Source of the DNA: Paramacrobiotus richtersi
Lineage: Eukaryota > Tardigrada > Eutardigrada > Parachela > Macrobiotidae
DNA length: 21,579 nt
Assembly: GCA_034698045.1 (NCBI GenBank)
Contig: JAQGAU010001078.1
Span: 1 to 21,579, forward strand
Direction of reading: 5' to 3'
Shown: in pieces, positions 9,561 through 19,216 of the stretch
Numbering within the stretch: the stretch's first letter is position 1
How the letters are laid out: each line of letters opens with the position of its first letter
Made by a program: the position numbers and the translations under genes
Notes under the pieces: generated by a model
Database searches by the model: none
What the model was told of the DNA's origin: nothing
The model's input: only the letters and a program-made list of their open reading frames with translations

Positions 9561-10808
9561 CTACTTCAGGGAGAGCCAGCTTGCCGCAAGGTATTGGGTT
9601 ATGTCAAATTGGTGTTCGTAGTCCTCGGGCGAAGGATCGGTCTGCGGTGGGCACCTGCTTAGCCGCTCCTGGCTGCAGTCGTAGGCGTTCAAAAAGGCCT
9701 GGTTGAAATCGTCATGCACTTGCTGAGCATCCTGGCCACACTTGTCGGCTAGTTCGGTTCCGATGCACGTCTGGGTGAACTTTGTGTAGCTACAAGAAAA
9801 ACGGGAAAATCACCATGAAAACGACGTTTTTTTCGCCCTGTCTTATGTAATTTGTAAATCGGGCACATACGTACGTAAACTTTGGACACCGTCTCTCTCA
9901 TTTTTAAGTGTTATTCTTGCGCCGCAATACCCAAATCTCTTAGCCTATTTTTGCATAACTATCACAATATCATCACATCACAATGCATAACAATATCACA
10001 AAATTATCACAACACGGAAACTGAATCGAATCATCAGTATATTGCACAATGCTGAAGCAATGAGATCAAACGAGTTCTTTCATGAGCACCTACCAGCACA
10101 CTACGTCCAGAATCTTTCCGCTGCTAAACTGACGTGACATATCCTCAAGGTCGTACCGGCCAGTTAAAGGACTGGGCGTTGTTATTAACTTCTGCATTTC
10201 CGCCATGGAAATTTTCATCCCGGCATTGTAGCAGGCGTTGGTCTTCCCGGGAGTTTGACTGAGAGTTGTCGAGCACTGGCGTAGAAGGCTGGCTTTGTTG
10301 TAGATGCCGGGTTGCTCACAGCCCTTCATCAGTGTGGCTGACTTAGCGAAAAAGTCTCGCCAGTCCGGCATGGAAGGCGCGCAATGGTCATACCAGTCGG
10401 CGAAGCATTTTAATGCCATTCGTCCCATCCTACCAAAAACAAATTCATTGAGGTTTCTGTTTTTTGGATGCACAGTTCGTATTGAACTTAGCCAGCACAT
10501 CAACAACTTGAAACTTTGCGTTTCATAGAAAGAACTCGAAAGATAATCGGAGGTTCGGTTATAACATTTGCTTAACAAAACCACATCGGAAAAGAAACGC
10601 TGATGGAAACCTACCGGCAGATGCCAGTGAGCTGGTCTTCGGTAAACTTCGTGGCGTCCGTAATTCCTGCAACCATTTCCTGGCCTTCTGGACCCAGCAT
10701 GTAACCCAGCATCGGCATTAAACATGTAGTCATGCCGTCCGTGCAAGATAACTCCGCATTGAAGCGAGCCACGCCCAGGAACAAAAACAACGCACATGTA
10801 CGGTGCAT
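9561..10808 (-). CDS. Secreted cysteine-rich protein, family paralogue 2 (intact, 252 residues)
   Basis: Exons are 10808-10615, 10429-10094 and 9789-9561, with donors GTAGGT and GTAGGT and AG acceptors; total 759 nt with no internal stop. Residues 1-19 form a signal peptide (hydrophobic core ALFLFLGVA, cleavage near FNA|EL), so the product is probably extracellular. Cysteines fall in two modules: C22, C29, C64, C73, C81, C102 and C117, C131, C176, C185, C194, C215, with extras at C177 and C223. Each module has the spacing C-x8-C-x7/8-C-x20-C, and each intron interrupts the codon just after the third module cysteine. The rest looks helical (MPMLGYMLGPEGQEM; DAQQVHDDFNQAF). I do not recognise the family. 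The spacing loosely recalls helical secreted families of arthropods (27-kDa haemolymph glycoprotein, DUF1397) or nematodes (DUF19), but this is weak. A GPCR gene lies 2 kb upstream on the same strand, as for paralogue 3. Confidence 0.85.
9951..10012. repeat. Degenerate (ATCACAA)-type simple repeat
   Basis: Imperfect reiterations of ATCACA/ATATCAC units, AT-rich, within the second intron of paralogue 2. The corresponding intron of paralogue 3 lacks it, so it arose or expanded after the duplication. Confidence 0.6.
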
Positions 10809-11340
10809 TCTGTTTAACTGAAATACAAAATAACGGCACCGGAATAATAACTTCAGACAAGTGACAACGTCTAAATATCATTCGGTGCTCCTGCTTGATT
10901 TATTTATACGCTTTTGCAGTCCGGTATTTACAAGATTGTTGTTCAGGTCACATGACATCAGAGGGCAGAATAATGTCTCTAAAGGTAACAAAATCGCAGA
11001 ACTGTCAGCGGTATCTGTTGGCTTAGCTATTAGCCCATTGTCATGTATACTGTCATAGCACATTGCGCCCGATTAGCACATTACAACGGCCAGATAAGCC
11101 ATTCCGATTTTAAGAAAAAAGGATTGGTCACAATCGTGTAAGTGTACTGTATATCGTTTGTCGTTGACTCATTTATTCAGTGTGTCTCGTAACTCAGTTT
11201 GCTGGACTTTGGACAGATTAAAGTTGTAGACGTTGTAAATTCGAAACTGGATTACCAGTAAAATCGGCAATTGGAGTAGTAACATTCTCGATTTCTGTTA
11301 AATTCTGAATTCTCCAAAGTCAAGTCGGTTACAGCTGTTA
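10809..11340 (-). repeat. Duplicated 5' flank of secreted gene (partner 19217-19770)
   Basis: About 530 bp upstream of paralogue 2 aligns end to end with the region upstream of paralogue 3, at close to 90 percent identity by eye. One internal stretch of about 95 bp (10975-11069 against 19391-19485) is nearly identical. Similarity stops sharply after GTCAAGTCGGTTACAGC (ending near 11334 and 19766), marking a likely duplication or conversion boundary. Confidence 0.8.
10901..10908 (-). promoter_or_regulatory. TATA box of secreted paralogue 2
   Basis: TATAAATA on the minus strand, 93-100 nt upstream of the ATG at 10808. It aligns exactly with the TATAAATA of paralogue 3. TGACATCA (10953-10960) and the AAAATCGCAGAACTGTCA block (10990-11007) lie upstream, as in the other copies. 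Confidence 0.65.
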
Positions 11341-11344
11341 CTAA

Positions 11345-12865
11345 AGCATATGGTTAGCCAAGATGTGTTACAGACGATGTAGAAAAGGACTTCGACTGTA
11401 CCGAACAATACGTGTGCGGCTGTGAGCAAAGTTTTATCATTTATGTACGGTCTCGCGCAATGTTTGCCCCAGTTTCTTCAACACCTGTTTTGAACCTAGC
11501 ATTTTAATTGTTTCTGCATGTACATTTTTAACGGAAAGGGCGCTATATGTTTCGAACCGTGGTTTTAAAAGTTATCAAACGTAGGTTTCTTGAATTTGCC
11601 GTAAAGAGCCAAAAAACATTTGCAATACATTTTCACTTGATGGGCAGCGCTTTCCACTAAACACAAATAAAATAATTTCGTACTCCTCCATATTGTTCAA
11701 GTACAATCCTATAGTGAAGTTTCGGTATTAAAAGCACAAAAATACCGAAAAGACACCGTGTTTGCAATAAATTTTGTACATATTGAATTTGTATTCCTTT
11801 CACACGAAAAATATGATTGTGCACAGACAACTACCATAAAAAAATTGGTTATGCATGGTGTCACGCTAGATAAAACAATAAGATAACATTTACATCAGGA
11901 AATCAATGTACTTGAGCTTTACTGGCTTAAGGAGGCCCACTGTTTTGGTTAACCTTTTGTTTTCAGATGGAAGTTGTTGTGCATTGCTCATGCTGCATTT
12001 ATTTGGTCAATGGATGATGCTGCGGGTAACATTGTCTTTTCAGACATTGTTATTCCATGGTTAGTATCCCGACACGTTTGCTCGATCTAAATTCTAATTC
12101 TAATTGGACGGTACTGTAAAATTTCATTATGATGTCACAATGACTTCTCGATTAAAAGCCGCAAATTATTCTAGATTGGCTTGACATTTATCAAACTACT
12201 GCAGTTAATGGCACAAAGTATCCAATGCCAAGTCGGCGTTGTCAGCGTCTTATACCAGCCAGGAACGGCGCTAGCCGTAAAGAACATTCGTACGAAGCGC
12301 AAATGCTCAAAGTACTTTTACCCGCAATTTTTGTGCCGTTAAGCCACGTTTAGTGATAGATTCTGCAAAACACAATCGTATCCAGATTGTTATTATGAGA
12401 CAGCCCAAGACACGCTAAGGACACCCGCTCTCGTTTGCGGCCATAGATGAGCTGGTATAAGGATGACAGGGCTGCCGCAGGTGCCGAAGAATCAGCCAGG
12501 ATTCCTTCGCTACCGGATACTGATCAGATCCTGAGCGGGTTCGTCGTGGCCAGGCTGTGCTGAAGGATCTTCTCACATATTATTCCGACGAGCAGAAAAC
12601 TTATTGACCAGACCATTCACGACTACCAAAGGTCCAGTGTTTACCAACAGAAATCAAATTGTCTAGTTGTCGGCCTCCTGCGCTGTACAGCATTCTGTTG
12701 TGCAAACTCTGTGGCACATTTTGGAATGTCTTGAAAACTTCGCGTTGTGACTGACAGAAAGTTCTGACGAGAGCTTTATCGCCGGTATCTAAACAACGTC
12801 TGACATGAAAAGCTTTGCTTTAGAAAACAAAAACTAACCAAGCACATAGCTGGCACGCTGAAATT
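11345..12865. other. Intergenic stretch with a possible coding fragment, no gene assigned
   Basis: Two things stand out. Around 12130-12300 the plus strand resembles 2610-2760, the upstream region of paralogue 5 (shared TGATGTCACAATGA and further short blocks). Around 12460-12600 two plus-strand frames give protein-like pieces (RIPSLPDTDQILSGF, then in another frame QAVLKDLLTYYSDEQKTY and a stop), which could be a decayed gene. I cannot name it. Confidence 0.3.
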
Positions 12866-13894
12866 TCATAGAATATCTGTCATCTTCCATTGCTTTGACG
12901 TGAGTAAACATAGCAGTGGATTCATCGTGCAATCGAAAGCAAAAAGAAAATTTGCAACTAAGAGGACCCGGGCGTCAAGATTAGGTTTGACATAAGTCAA
13001 GCTATAAGCAACGTGCGCCGGGGTCCAAAACAAAACCGAGCTAACAAATAAGATGGTTAGCATGCGAAAGTGACCTTTCCCTTGGGTTACAGCACGTGTT
13101 CTGCCGGCTTCCGAACGGTAATCGAATAAAGAGGCTTCTCCTGATGAAACAACTTTTTGACGCGTATTTCGATTCACTAAACGTAATTCAGGTCCGATTC
13201 TGATTTTCTGACTCTCGTAAACCTTCAACCTCCAAAATACAACAGGATACAGGGCCGTTACCAGTAACTGAGGTACTTGATGGGTCATTAACCCGTACAC
13301 TCTGTAATACAACGACGATTGGATCTGGTAGTTGTACACGCAGAAAATGGCGAGTTTATGGGTCCGATTGCGGTTGTCTCTGCCAATAAACGCTGCCATG
13401 GATAGCGCATGGACACACACAAGCAACAGGACAATTAATCCAGCAGCCGCCTTAGGAGTATGCCGCGAACGGTAGTTGAAAGGAAAGGTCAGCGCCCATA
13501 GTCGGTTCATGCTGATCAGCACGTGCATCCAGACGATACTGGCGCTAGTGCTCTGTCCACAGTACAACACAAATTGGCACAAATGATCCCCAAACACCCA
13601 GATGAACTGAAAAGAGTTGCTAATGTTAGCCACGGCGCTGGTGCAGGACTTGAAAAAATCGAGCAGCGATAACGACAGGATGTAGCCGAAAAACGGTGTT
13701 CGGAGCTGAGGAGATCGACAGTAGACGAGAATAAAATAAGCGTTGCTTAGATAGCTGAATATTGCGATAAGTGTATACACGCACCCAATATAAACAGTAT
13801 TTTCATGCTTTGTAGAATTGGAAATGTCCGGAAAATTAGCTGCTGTATGTTCCACAACCGTTTCATTCTTATCAACCTGTCGCTCCATGTGCAA
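12866..13894 (-). CDS. Class A (rhodopsin-like) orphan GPCR, single exon, 342 residues
   Basis: Plasma-membrane receptor that should couple to G proteins; ligand unknown. Seven hydrophobic segments are visible: TM1 about 34-58 (N51 as the TM1 landmark Asn), TM2 70-92 (LSLLDF, Asp79), TM3 105-129, TM4 150-171, TM5 200-224, TM6 277-300 (FWTP, 289-292) and TM7 308-331. C106 at the top of TM3 and C185 in the second outer loop can form the usual disulfide. Departures from the family: the DRY position is NRL (130-132) and NPxxY reads NPLLC (325-329), both of which may alter activation. The N-terminus has an N-glycosylation sequon, NST (26-28), and no signal peptide. The tail after TM7 is very short (SKQWKMTDIL). 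The first ATG is used; a second Met is two codons later. A paralogue lies 8.3 kb away on the same strand. Resembles tardigrade orphan GPCRs from memory, which is unverified. Confidence 0.9.
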   Translation of the reverse strand: MHMERQVDKNETVVEHTAANFPDISNSTKHENTVYIGCVYTLIAIFSYLSNAYFILVYCRSPQLRTPFFGYILSLSLLDFFKSCTSAVANISNSFQFIWVFGDHLCQFVLYCGQSTSASIVWMHVLISMNRLWALTFPFNYRSRHTPKAAAGLIVLLLVCVHALSMAAFIGRDNRNRTHKLAIFCVYNYQIQSSLYYRVYGLMTHQVPQLLVTALYPVVFWRLKVYESQKIRIGPELRLVNRNTRQKVVSSGEASLFDYRSEAGRTRAVTQGKGHFRMLTILFVSSVLFWTPAHVAYSLTYVKPNLDARVLLVANFLFAFDCTMNPLLCLLTSKQWKMTDIL

Positions 13895-13975
13895 CTAACA
13901 GCTCACGTCAGTCGCTGACAAGTTGCGGAAGAAATGGCAGTGCCGTGAGAAACAGAATCCCTTCTCATACGCTTG

Positions 13976-13983
13976 TTTTTATA
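13976..13983 (-). promoter_or_regulatory. TATA box of GPCR 1
   Basis: TATAAAAA on the minus strand, about 82-89 nt upstream of the ATG at 13894, a spacing like that in the secreted genes. Predicts a short 5' UTR of roughly 55 nt if transcription begins about 30 nt downstream. Confidence 0.5.
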
Positions 13984-14460
13984 CACTAACAAACTAATGC
14001 CGTCTCGGCGAATTCCACAAGTATGGAATTTTTCGGACGTATGCACATAGTTAAGAGTCGGCTTAATATGTGTCCTTCGGCAATACAGGGATATTTAAAC
14101 GAATGTACCCGTATTTCATAAATATTCCGTCATTCAACACTATGCCATCAATAAGGCAAAGTGTACATATATAGCAAGGATTAATCACATACAACGCTTC
14201 CCAGCGCGGCCAATCACGTTTGAGCGTACTTTAACTGAGAATTAAAGGGTTACCACAGAGTTAATCAGTCTGTCGTCTATCGGGGGCAACAAGAACCACG
14301 CAGGTGAATTTGTCCCGAAATCCGTGAGCGGGATAGAATTAGTTTCGCTTGCAGCTTCGCATTTAAGCAGGACAGGCAGCACGCACGCTCTCATCTCCTA
14401 CTCCGTGTTGCTTTCCCAAAAACTAGGCTAAACTGACTGGATCGAATCCAAAAACAGAAT

Positions 14461-14521
14461 TAAACGGAAACTAAAAATACCGTTCCAAATGCAAATCAAA
14501 ACAAAACTTTAGTTTCGTTTA
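14461..14521. repeat. Inverted repeat TAAACGGAAACTAAA / TTTAGTTTCGTTTA
   Basis: Left arm 14461-14475 and right arm 14508-14521 are reverse complements apart from one base gap. Another near-palindrome, 14541-14560 (AGACGGACGATTGTTCGTCT, 16 of 20 symmetric), follows, and TTTAG/GTTTAG words recur between them. May be the end of a decayed small transposon or simply low-complexity sequence. Confidence 0.4.
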
Positions 14522-16673
14522 GTTTAGTTCCTTTTCGTTTAGACGGACGATTGTTCGTCTCTACTGTAGACTGTCCCGACGGCAAATCCGTCACACTTTA
14601 GCTTGTAAATCGATAAAACCGCCTGAACAGGAACAGCTGCGTCCGGTGTGGCAGCTATATGGTTGCTATCGAGCCGAAAGCATTTTTGATAGACGCTGTA
14701 GGGAAAACAGACTGGAAGCCAGTATAATCATATCTTGCAAGGAAAGTGGAGTTACTTTTATAGCAGAATAAAACAGAACATGAAGATGCTGTTTTGATTA
14801 AATCACACTAAATAGGTATCAGAAAATCATGATAACAGATAACGTGCTCTTGTACTGACTGATAGGTACTCATGCTATGATGCTAGGACAACAATCTCAT
14901 AATATGAGACACATATTACTCTTAAACAATGTGTAAAGGATACAGTTTTATAAAGGAATGTATTCTTCTACTAACACCTGTCTCTGCGCAGGACGAGCAC
15001 TCCGCTCTTATTAAATCCGGTGTATGTCAAATACCGATCTTTTAGCGACTCGAACCAAAGCTTACCTACTTAATCAAACATCTAAAAATTGCACAACGCA
15101 GCTTTTCAGAAAAACAAATCATTTTGAAGATGTTCTATATTAAAGTCCCATGCTCCGGGACCTTTGTTTAGATTGGAAGACATATTAAAAATAAAACCCG
15201 ACTACACGTACCGGTAGCACAGAAAAGCGTCATTTCAGCAAGTGCCTTTAGGAGAAAATGAGCGTACTCAAAAAGCGCATGTGGCACTCGCTGTTGTGTT
15301 TCGAGGAAAAAACGTCTGAAAAACTTTCAGAAGTCGGCAGAAAACGTAACAAAAAATCAGTCAGCCCAAGACATCCACCGTTATCTGAGACGCCTGTAGA
15401 GTTACAGAAATAAACCCTGTGAGGGACTGGAATAACAAAACTTCCTCCGAACGAAATGAAGGGCGTCCAAGTGCAACGTTTAAGTTATTCGAAAGCCGAA
15501 TGCGGCATATCTACGTGGCAGAAATGGTCGCATTATACTGCTACACGTTCCCGCAGCAATATGTAAATATTACGTACCGTAACGTACGTACAAGCGAGGC
15601 GAGCCGATCGCTGTTTCGTTTCAAAAAGGACAGTTTAATACTTTAGTAAAGTTTCAGAATTTGGCAAAACACTTGTTGCCCCGTTCCTTTAGATGTTTAA
15701 TTTTAGACCGTCAGTGAGGAAATTCACGTAGAGCAGAGAATGAGAGCACCTAGGCCAGTCGAAAGAAGGGGGGGGGGCGTTTCTGAGTATGTATGACAGT
15801 ATAATAAGTTAGAATAAGTAAAATGTCAACATCATAATAATCAAGTAGCACTGCAGCGCTATGGCACATGCTAATTTTGTTTTCATCGTTTTGAAGAAAA
15901 CGCCATCAGGTTTGCAGGCTCATTGTAACGGCAGTTCGTGAGTATGATGTTGCTCTACAGTACGAGTGCAACTGGTGCGATATTACCTTATGAATTTATC
16001 TGAGGTCTGAAACCCGATTCGTGCTTTTCTTGGTTATAACAGCCTTTTCTGCGGTTTGTAAAATCCATCGTAAACTGGAAATCGGAATACATCACAATGG
16101 GCTTTTTTAAAATGTTATTAATTTTGCTACCAGATGTGGACGTCAGCTCTTTTCATTCAGCAAGATGTTAAAATGCCATCAACATTAACAGAGCTTTGCT
16201 TCTGCTATCGTCACTAATAACGTGCATTTTGGTGCCCTCTCCCAGAATGCCGTCGAGGTGAGACCGTGCAGACGCCCACATACGTATGGTAACAGTGGTT
16301 TTATATGTCCCTGTTTACGAGGAACTGTACTGAGAATACTGCATAACCGGAATCTTTTGGATAATATTTTGCTTTAGTGCAAACAGGCATGACAGGAAAG
16401 GTCGAATTCGAAGTCACGGGAATATTCCTTGAATGCGCGTCATGAGTACATACAGTACATGTAGTGTGCCACAATATTTCCTGTGTTCTTGTGAGAGACA
16501 CTGCTCTCACAAGCGGGGGCGGTGATACTGGAAAATACTGTGCTGTCATGAGGCTACAAAATACCGTCAAAGGATCAGCAATTCCCAGGTCGTTCGTGTT
16601 TCTTCGAGCAGTTAGTGCGTTTCCAGGTGTATTGTTCTTTTGCAAACGATCGATCTCCACGCGCTCCGTAGCC

Positions 16674-16970
16674 CAGGAAGTAGCTGCATGGTGTCACCCA
16701 GACACTTTTGCCCGAGCCCAGAAAGAAGTTAGGAAAACGTTTTCCGTCTTCTCGCTTCTGAAACCGCTACTACGCCGAGTCAGACCGAGAAAGCCCCACA
16801 ACAGATATGTAAATAAGGATTTGTTTCAGCTAATCACCCATAAATACTAATGTAAACAACTAGCTCAATGAGAAAAAACTACTTGGGGAGATCCGACAAA
16901 AGTTTCCAGAGGAAACTAACTACTTTCTGGGCTCCGGCCAAAGTGCCCGGGTGAAACCAAATGCTTCCTG
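16674..16970. repeat. Long inverted repeat, possible decayed foldback/MITE element
   Basis: Left arm 16674-16733 and right arm 16916-16970 (reverse complement) align over about 55-60 bp at roughly 80 percent, with an exact 12-base core GAGCCCAGAAAG (16714-16725; complement at 16923-16934). The spacer is about 180 bp. A second, shorter foldback lies just right of it: TTTAAGCCGG at 17059-17068 against CCGGCTAAA at 17137-17145, enclosing a TTTTGCC/GGCAAAA stem (17108-17129). No transposase is seen. Confidence 0.5.
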
Positions 16971-17187
16971 TGATCCGGCAGAACTGTCCGGACGACCTAT
17001 AGATTCGTGTCCGTATAGCACGGGGAACCTTAGAGAGAAAATGTGCGGGTGGGCAAAATTTAAGCCGGACAGAATTTTTGCCAGCGTAAATTTTGTCCTC
17101 CAGACGGTTTTGCCGGTTCACAGGCAAAAGTGTTCACCGGCTAAACTAAGAAGCTGCTACATGCGAATGATACGATAATCTGTGCAG

Positions 17188-17377
17188 CAATATACAGTCG
17201 TATTACCATCCATTTTTCGGATCTGAAGTCAATGACAAGTGCAAGTCGCAAGTGCAGCAAGTGTTTGACAGTCTCAGGGAAACTATCGTGAGTGCATATG
17301 ACTGCACTGCAGGAACGGTCAACGGTTCCGCCCAACCGGATCCCTCTCCCGAAAACTTACCTCCAAGACTCTTCTAG
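17188..17377 (+). pseudogene. Orphan third exon of the secreted family (paralogue 6)
   Basis: After the acceptor TGTGCAG|C the exon is open to TAG at 17375-17377. It carries DKC followed by QVQQVFDSL and SAYDC with the family spacing C-x20-C, then QPDPSPEN, matching QTDPSPED of paralogue 2. The first exon-3 cysteine (the TC or SQC position) is replaced: the aligned stretch reads QSYYHPFFGSE. No exon 1 or exon 2 was found in the 700 bp upstream, where inverted repeats lie instead. The coding end is tail-to-tail with paralogue 3. It is closest to plus-strand paralogue 5 (GSE and PDPSPE shared), but lacks its hydrophobic C-terminus. Confidence 0.7.
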
Positions 17378-17859
17378 TTTTCGTCGCTTTCGGCTGTCGA
17401 CACAGGCGCAGCGCCGTATCAACTTCACAACGAGTTAAATCTGCCTTAAGTTCCGTACACTGCTCTTTCTGAAAGCTCTCTAATGAGTGCTGTTCTTTCT
17501 TTCGTGTACAAATCCCATTCTACAGATAGTATAAGCACCTACCCTTTTATGAACATAAAAGGTAGCATATTATATATACATAAACACAGATCTCTGCGAC
17601 ACCAGTACGCCACCCAAATCTATACGGCAAAACAGGTTACCAAATGTACGAAAACCTGCACGCGCATTTCGCACTCTAAATATGCTCGAAGTAGTGAATA
17701 ATAATATGCTGCGCGGGTAAATTTAAAAAATGTTTCACCAGATCATGCGGGTCATAATGTTATCTTTGGTCATAACGTCGGGGAACATTTAGCGGATGGT
17801 TCCACATTGTTCAACTGCAAGTATGTCACAATCTTCCAATACATCAGATTGCCCGGGCA

Positions 17860-19216
17860 CTAAAGGAAGAGTGAGCTTCCACCAAGCTGTCGGGCTATAA
17901 TTTGTTCCAGTGTGTTTTGGTCTTCGTAGTCCTCGGCCGAAGGATCAGTCTGCGGTGGACACCTATCTAGTCTTTCCTGACTGCAGTCGTAGGCGTTCAA
18001 CAAGGCTTGGTTGAGGTCGTCGAACACCTGCTGAGCATCCTGGCCACACTTGTCGGCAATTTCGGTTCCGATGCATGTCTCGGTGAACTTTGTGTTGCTA
18101 CAAGAAAAACAGGTATATCTAAAAAAGCGGAAAGAATCACCGTGAAAGCGACGGCTTCTTCACTGACCGTTGCAGTTTGTGTATCGCGCACAACAACGCA
18201 TTGGACTTTGTGACACCGTTTCCCATTTGTACAGCGTTACCATAGGACCATTTACTACTTAAATTCTATTAATGTAGCATAGTATGACAGAGCGCTTTGG
18301 TGCTGTCTACGTCATGTCAACTGTGCTATATCATCCGTTGGCTGAATACTGTTGAAGTATTGTGATGAAATGAGTCTTTCAAAAGAAGTATGAAAGCACC
18401 TACCAGCACATTGCGTCCAGGAACTGTCCGCTGCTAAACTGACGTGACATGTCATCAAGGTAACGTTCCAGGGCGGCTAGGTCATACTGGCCAATCAAGA
18501 AACTGGGCGTGGGAAATACAGATTTTTGCCATTTTTTCACTTCTGCGGTGGTCATTTTCATCGCAGCATTGTAGCAGGCGTTGGTCTTCCCAGGAGTCTG
18601 GTCGAGAGTTGTCGAGCACTGGGTTAAAACGCGGGCTTTCTTGTAGAACCCGGGTTGCTCACAGTCCTTCAGTAGTGCGGCAGACTTGCCGAAAAAGTCT
18701 CCGAAGTCGGGCATGGAAGGCAAACAATGGTCAAAACGGTCGCCGAAGCACTTGAGAGCCAATCGTCCCATCCTAAAAGAAAAGCATTTTCGTAAAGCAT
18801 AGTTGGCAACTTGGCACTTATCTTGGCGACGAAGTCAACAGTAACATTATCAACATCAACAGCACCAACTAAATCATCAACTCGAACCACATTTTAATAC
18901 TGGATACTTAATCACCAACTTTACAGTGCCATATACAAAGAAGGTTTTCGAAAGATTTTCTACGGTTTGGTTACGCTTTTCCTTGGCAAAACTATCTCCG
19001 AAAAGAAACGCTTATAAATTACCGGCAGATGTCAGTGAGCTGCTCCTCAGTAAATTCCGCAGCGTCCGTAATCTCCGCCAGTTTCTGGCCTTCTGGGCCC
19101 AGCATGTAGCCCACCATCGGCATTATACATGACAGTATGCCTTCGCGACTGCAGGAGAGCTCCGCAGTAGAGCGAGCCACGACCAGGAATAATAACAGCG
19201 CAGATATAAGGTACAT
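17860..19216 (-). CDS. Secreted cysteine-rich protein, family paralogue 3 (intact, 266 residues)
   Basis: Exons are 19216-19023, 18772-18404 and 18097-17860 (801 nt, no internal stop; GT/AG sites; both introns phase 2). The signal peptide is residues 1-18 (ISALLLFLVVARSTA). There are fourteen cysteines. Module A: C22, C30, C64, C73, C81, C102. Module B: C117, C131, C187, C196, C205, C226. Extras: C188, formed at the exon 2/3 junction, and C234. Compared with paralogue 2 there are 11 extra codons in exon 2 (around KKWQKSVF and AALERYLD), in the linker of module B. Amino-acid identity to paralogue 2 is roughly two thirds in exons 1 and 2, with most cysteines kept. Likely an extracellular helical protein held by disulfides; biological role unknown. 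The family has no match I can name. Confidence 0.85.

Larger units (their letters stand above)
13984..17187. other. 3.2-kb stretch without a recognisable gene
   Basis: No open frame here shows domain or family support, and the longer ones (15419-15646 and 16464-16850 on the plus strand, 16301-16660 on the minus strand) look random. It contains an inverted repeat (14461-14521), a run of ten G (15768-15777) and a nested inverted-repeat region (16674-17145). The equivalent spacer on the other side of the duplicated pair lies beyond the window. Confidence 0.5.

Noticed and set aside
10090-10881. A 263-codon minus-strand open frame across paralogue 2
   Set aside because: It reads exon 2 correctly at its end, but runs through intron 1 and reads exon 1 in the wrong frame; the spliced model with MHRTCALFLF gives the signal peptide and the family alignment.
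15419-15646. 75-codon plus-strand open frame in the gene-poor stretch
   Set aside because: No homology, no splice partners and random composition.
15768-15777. Run of ten G
   Set aside because: A homopolymer without surrounding repeat; too little to support a G-quadruplex or functional claim.
16464-16850. 128-codon plus-strand open frame
   Set aside because: It crosses the inverted repeat, has no recognisable domain, and its peptide similarity to a minus-strand frame at 16879-17127 is explained by the repeat arms.
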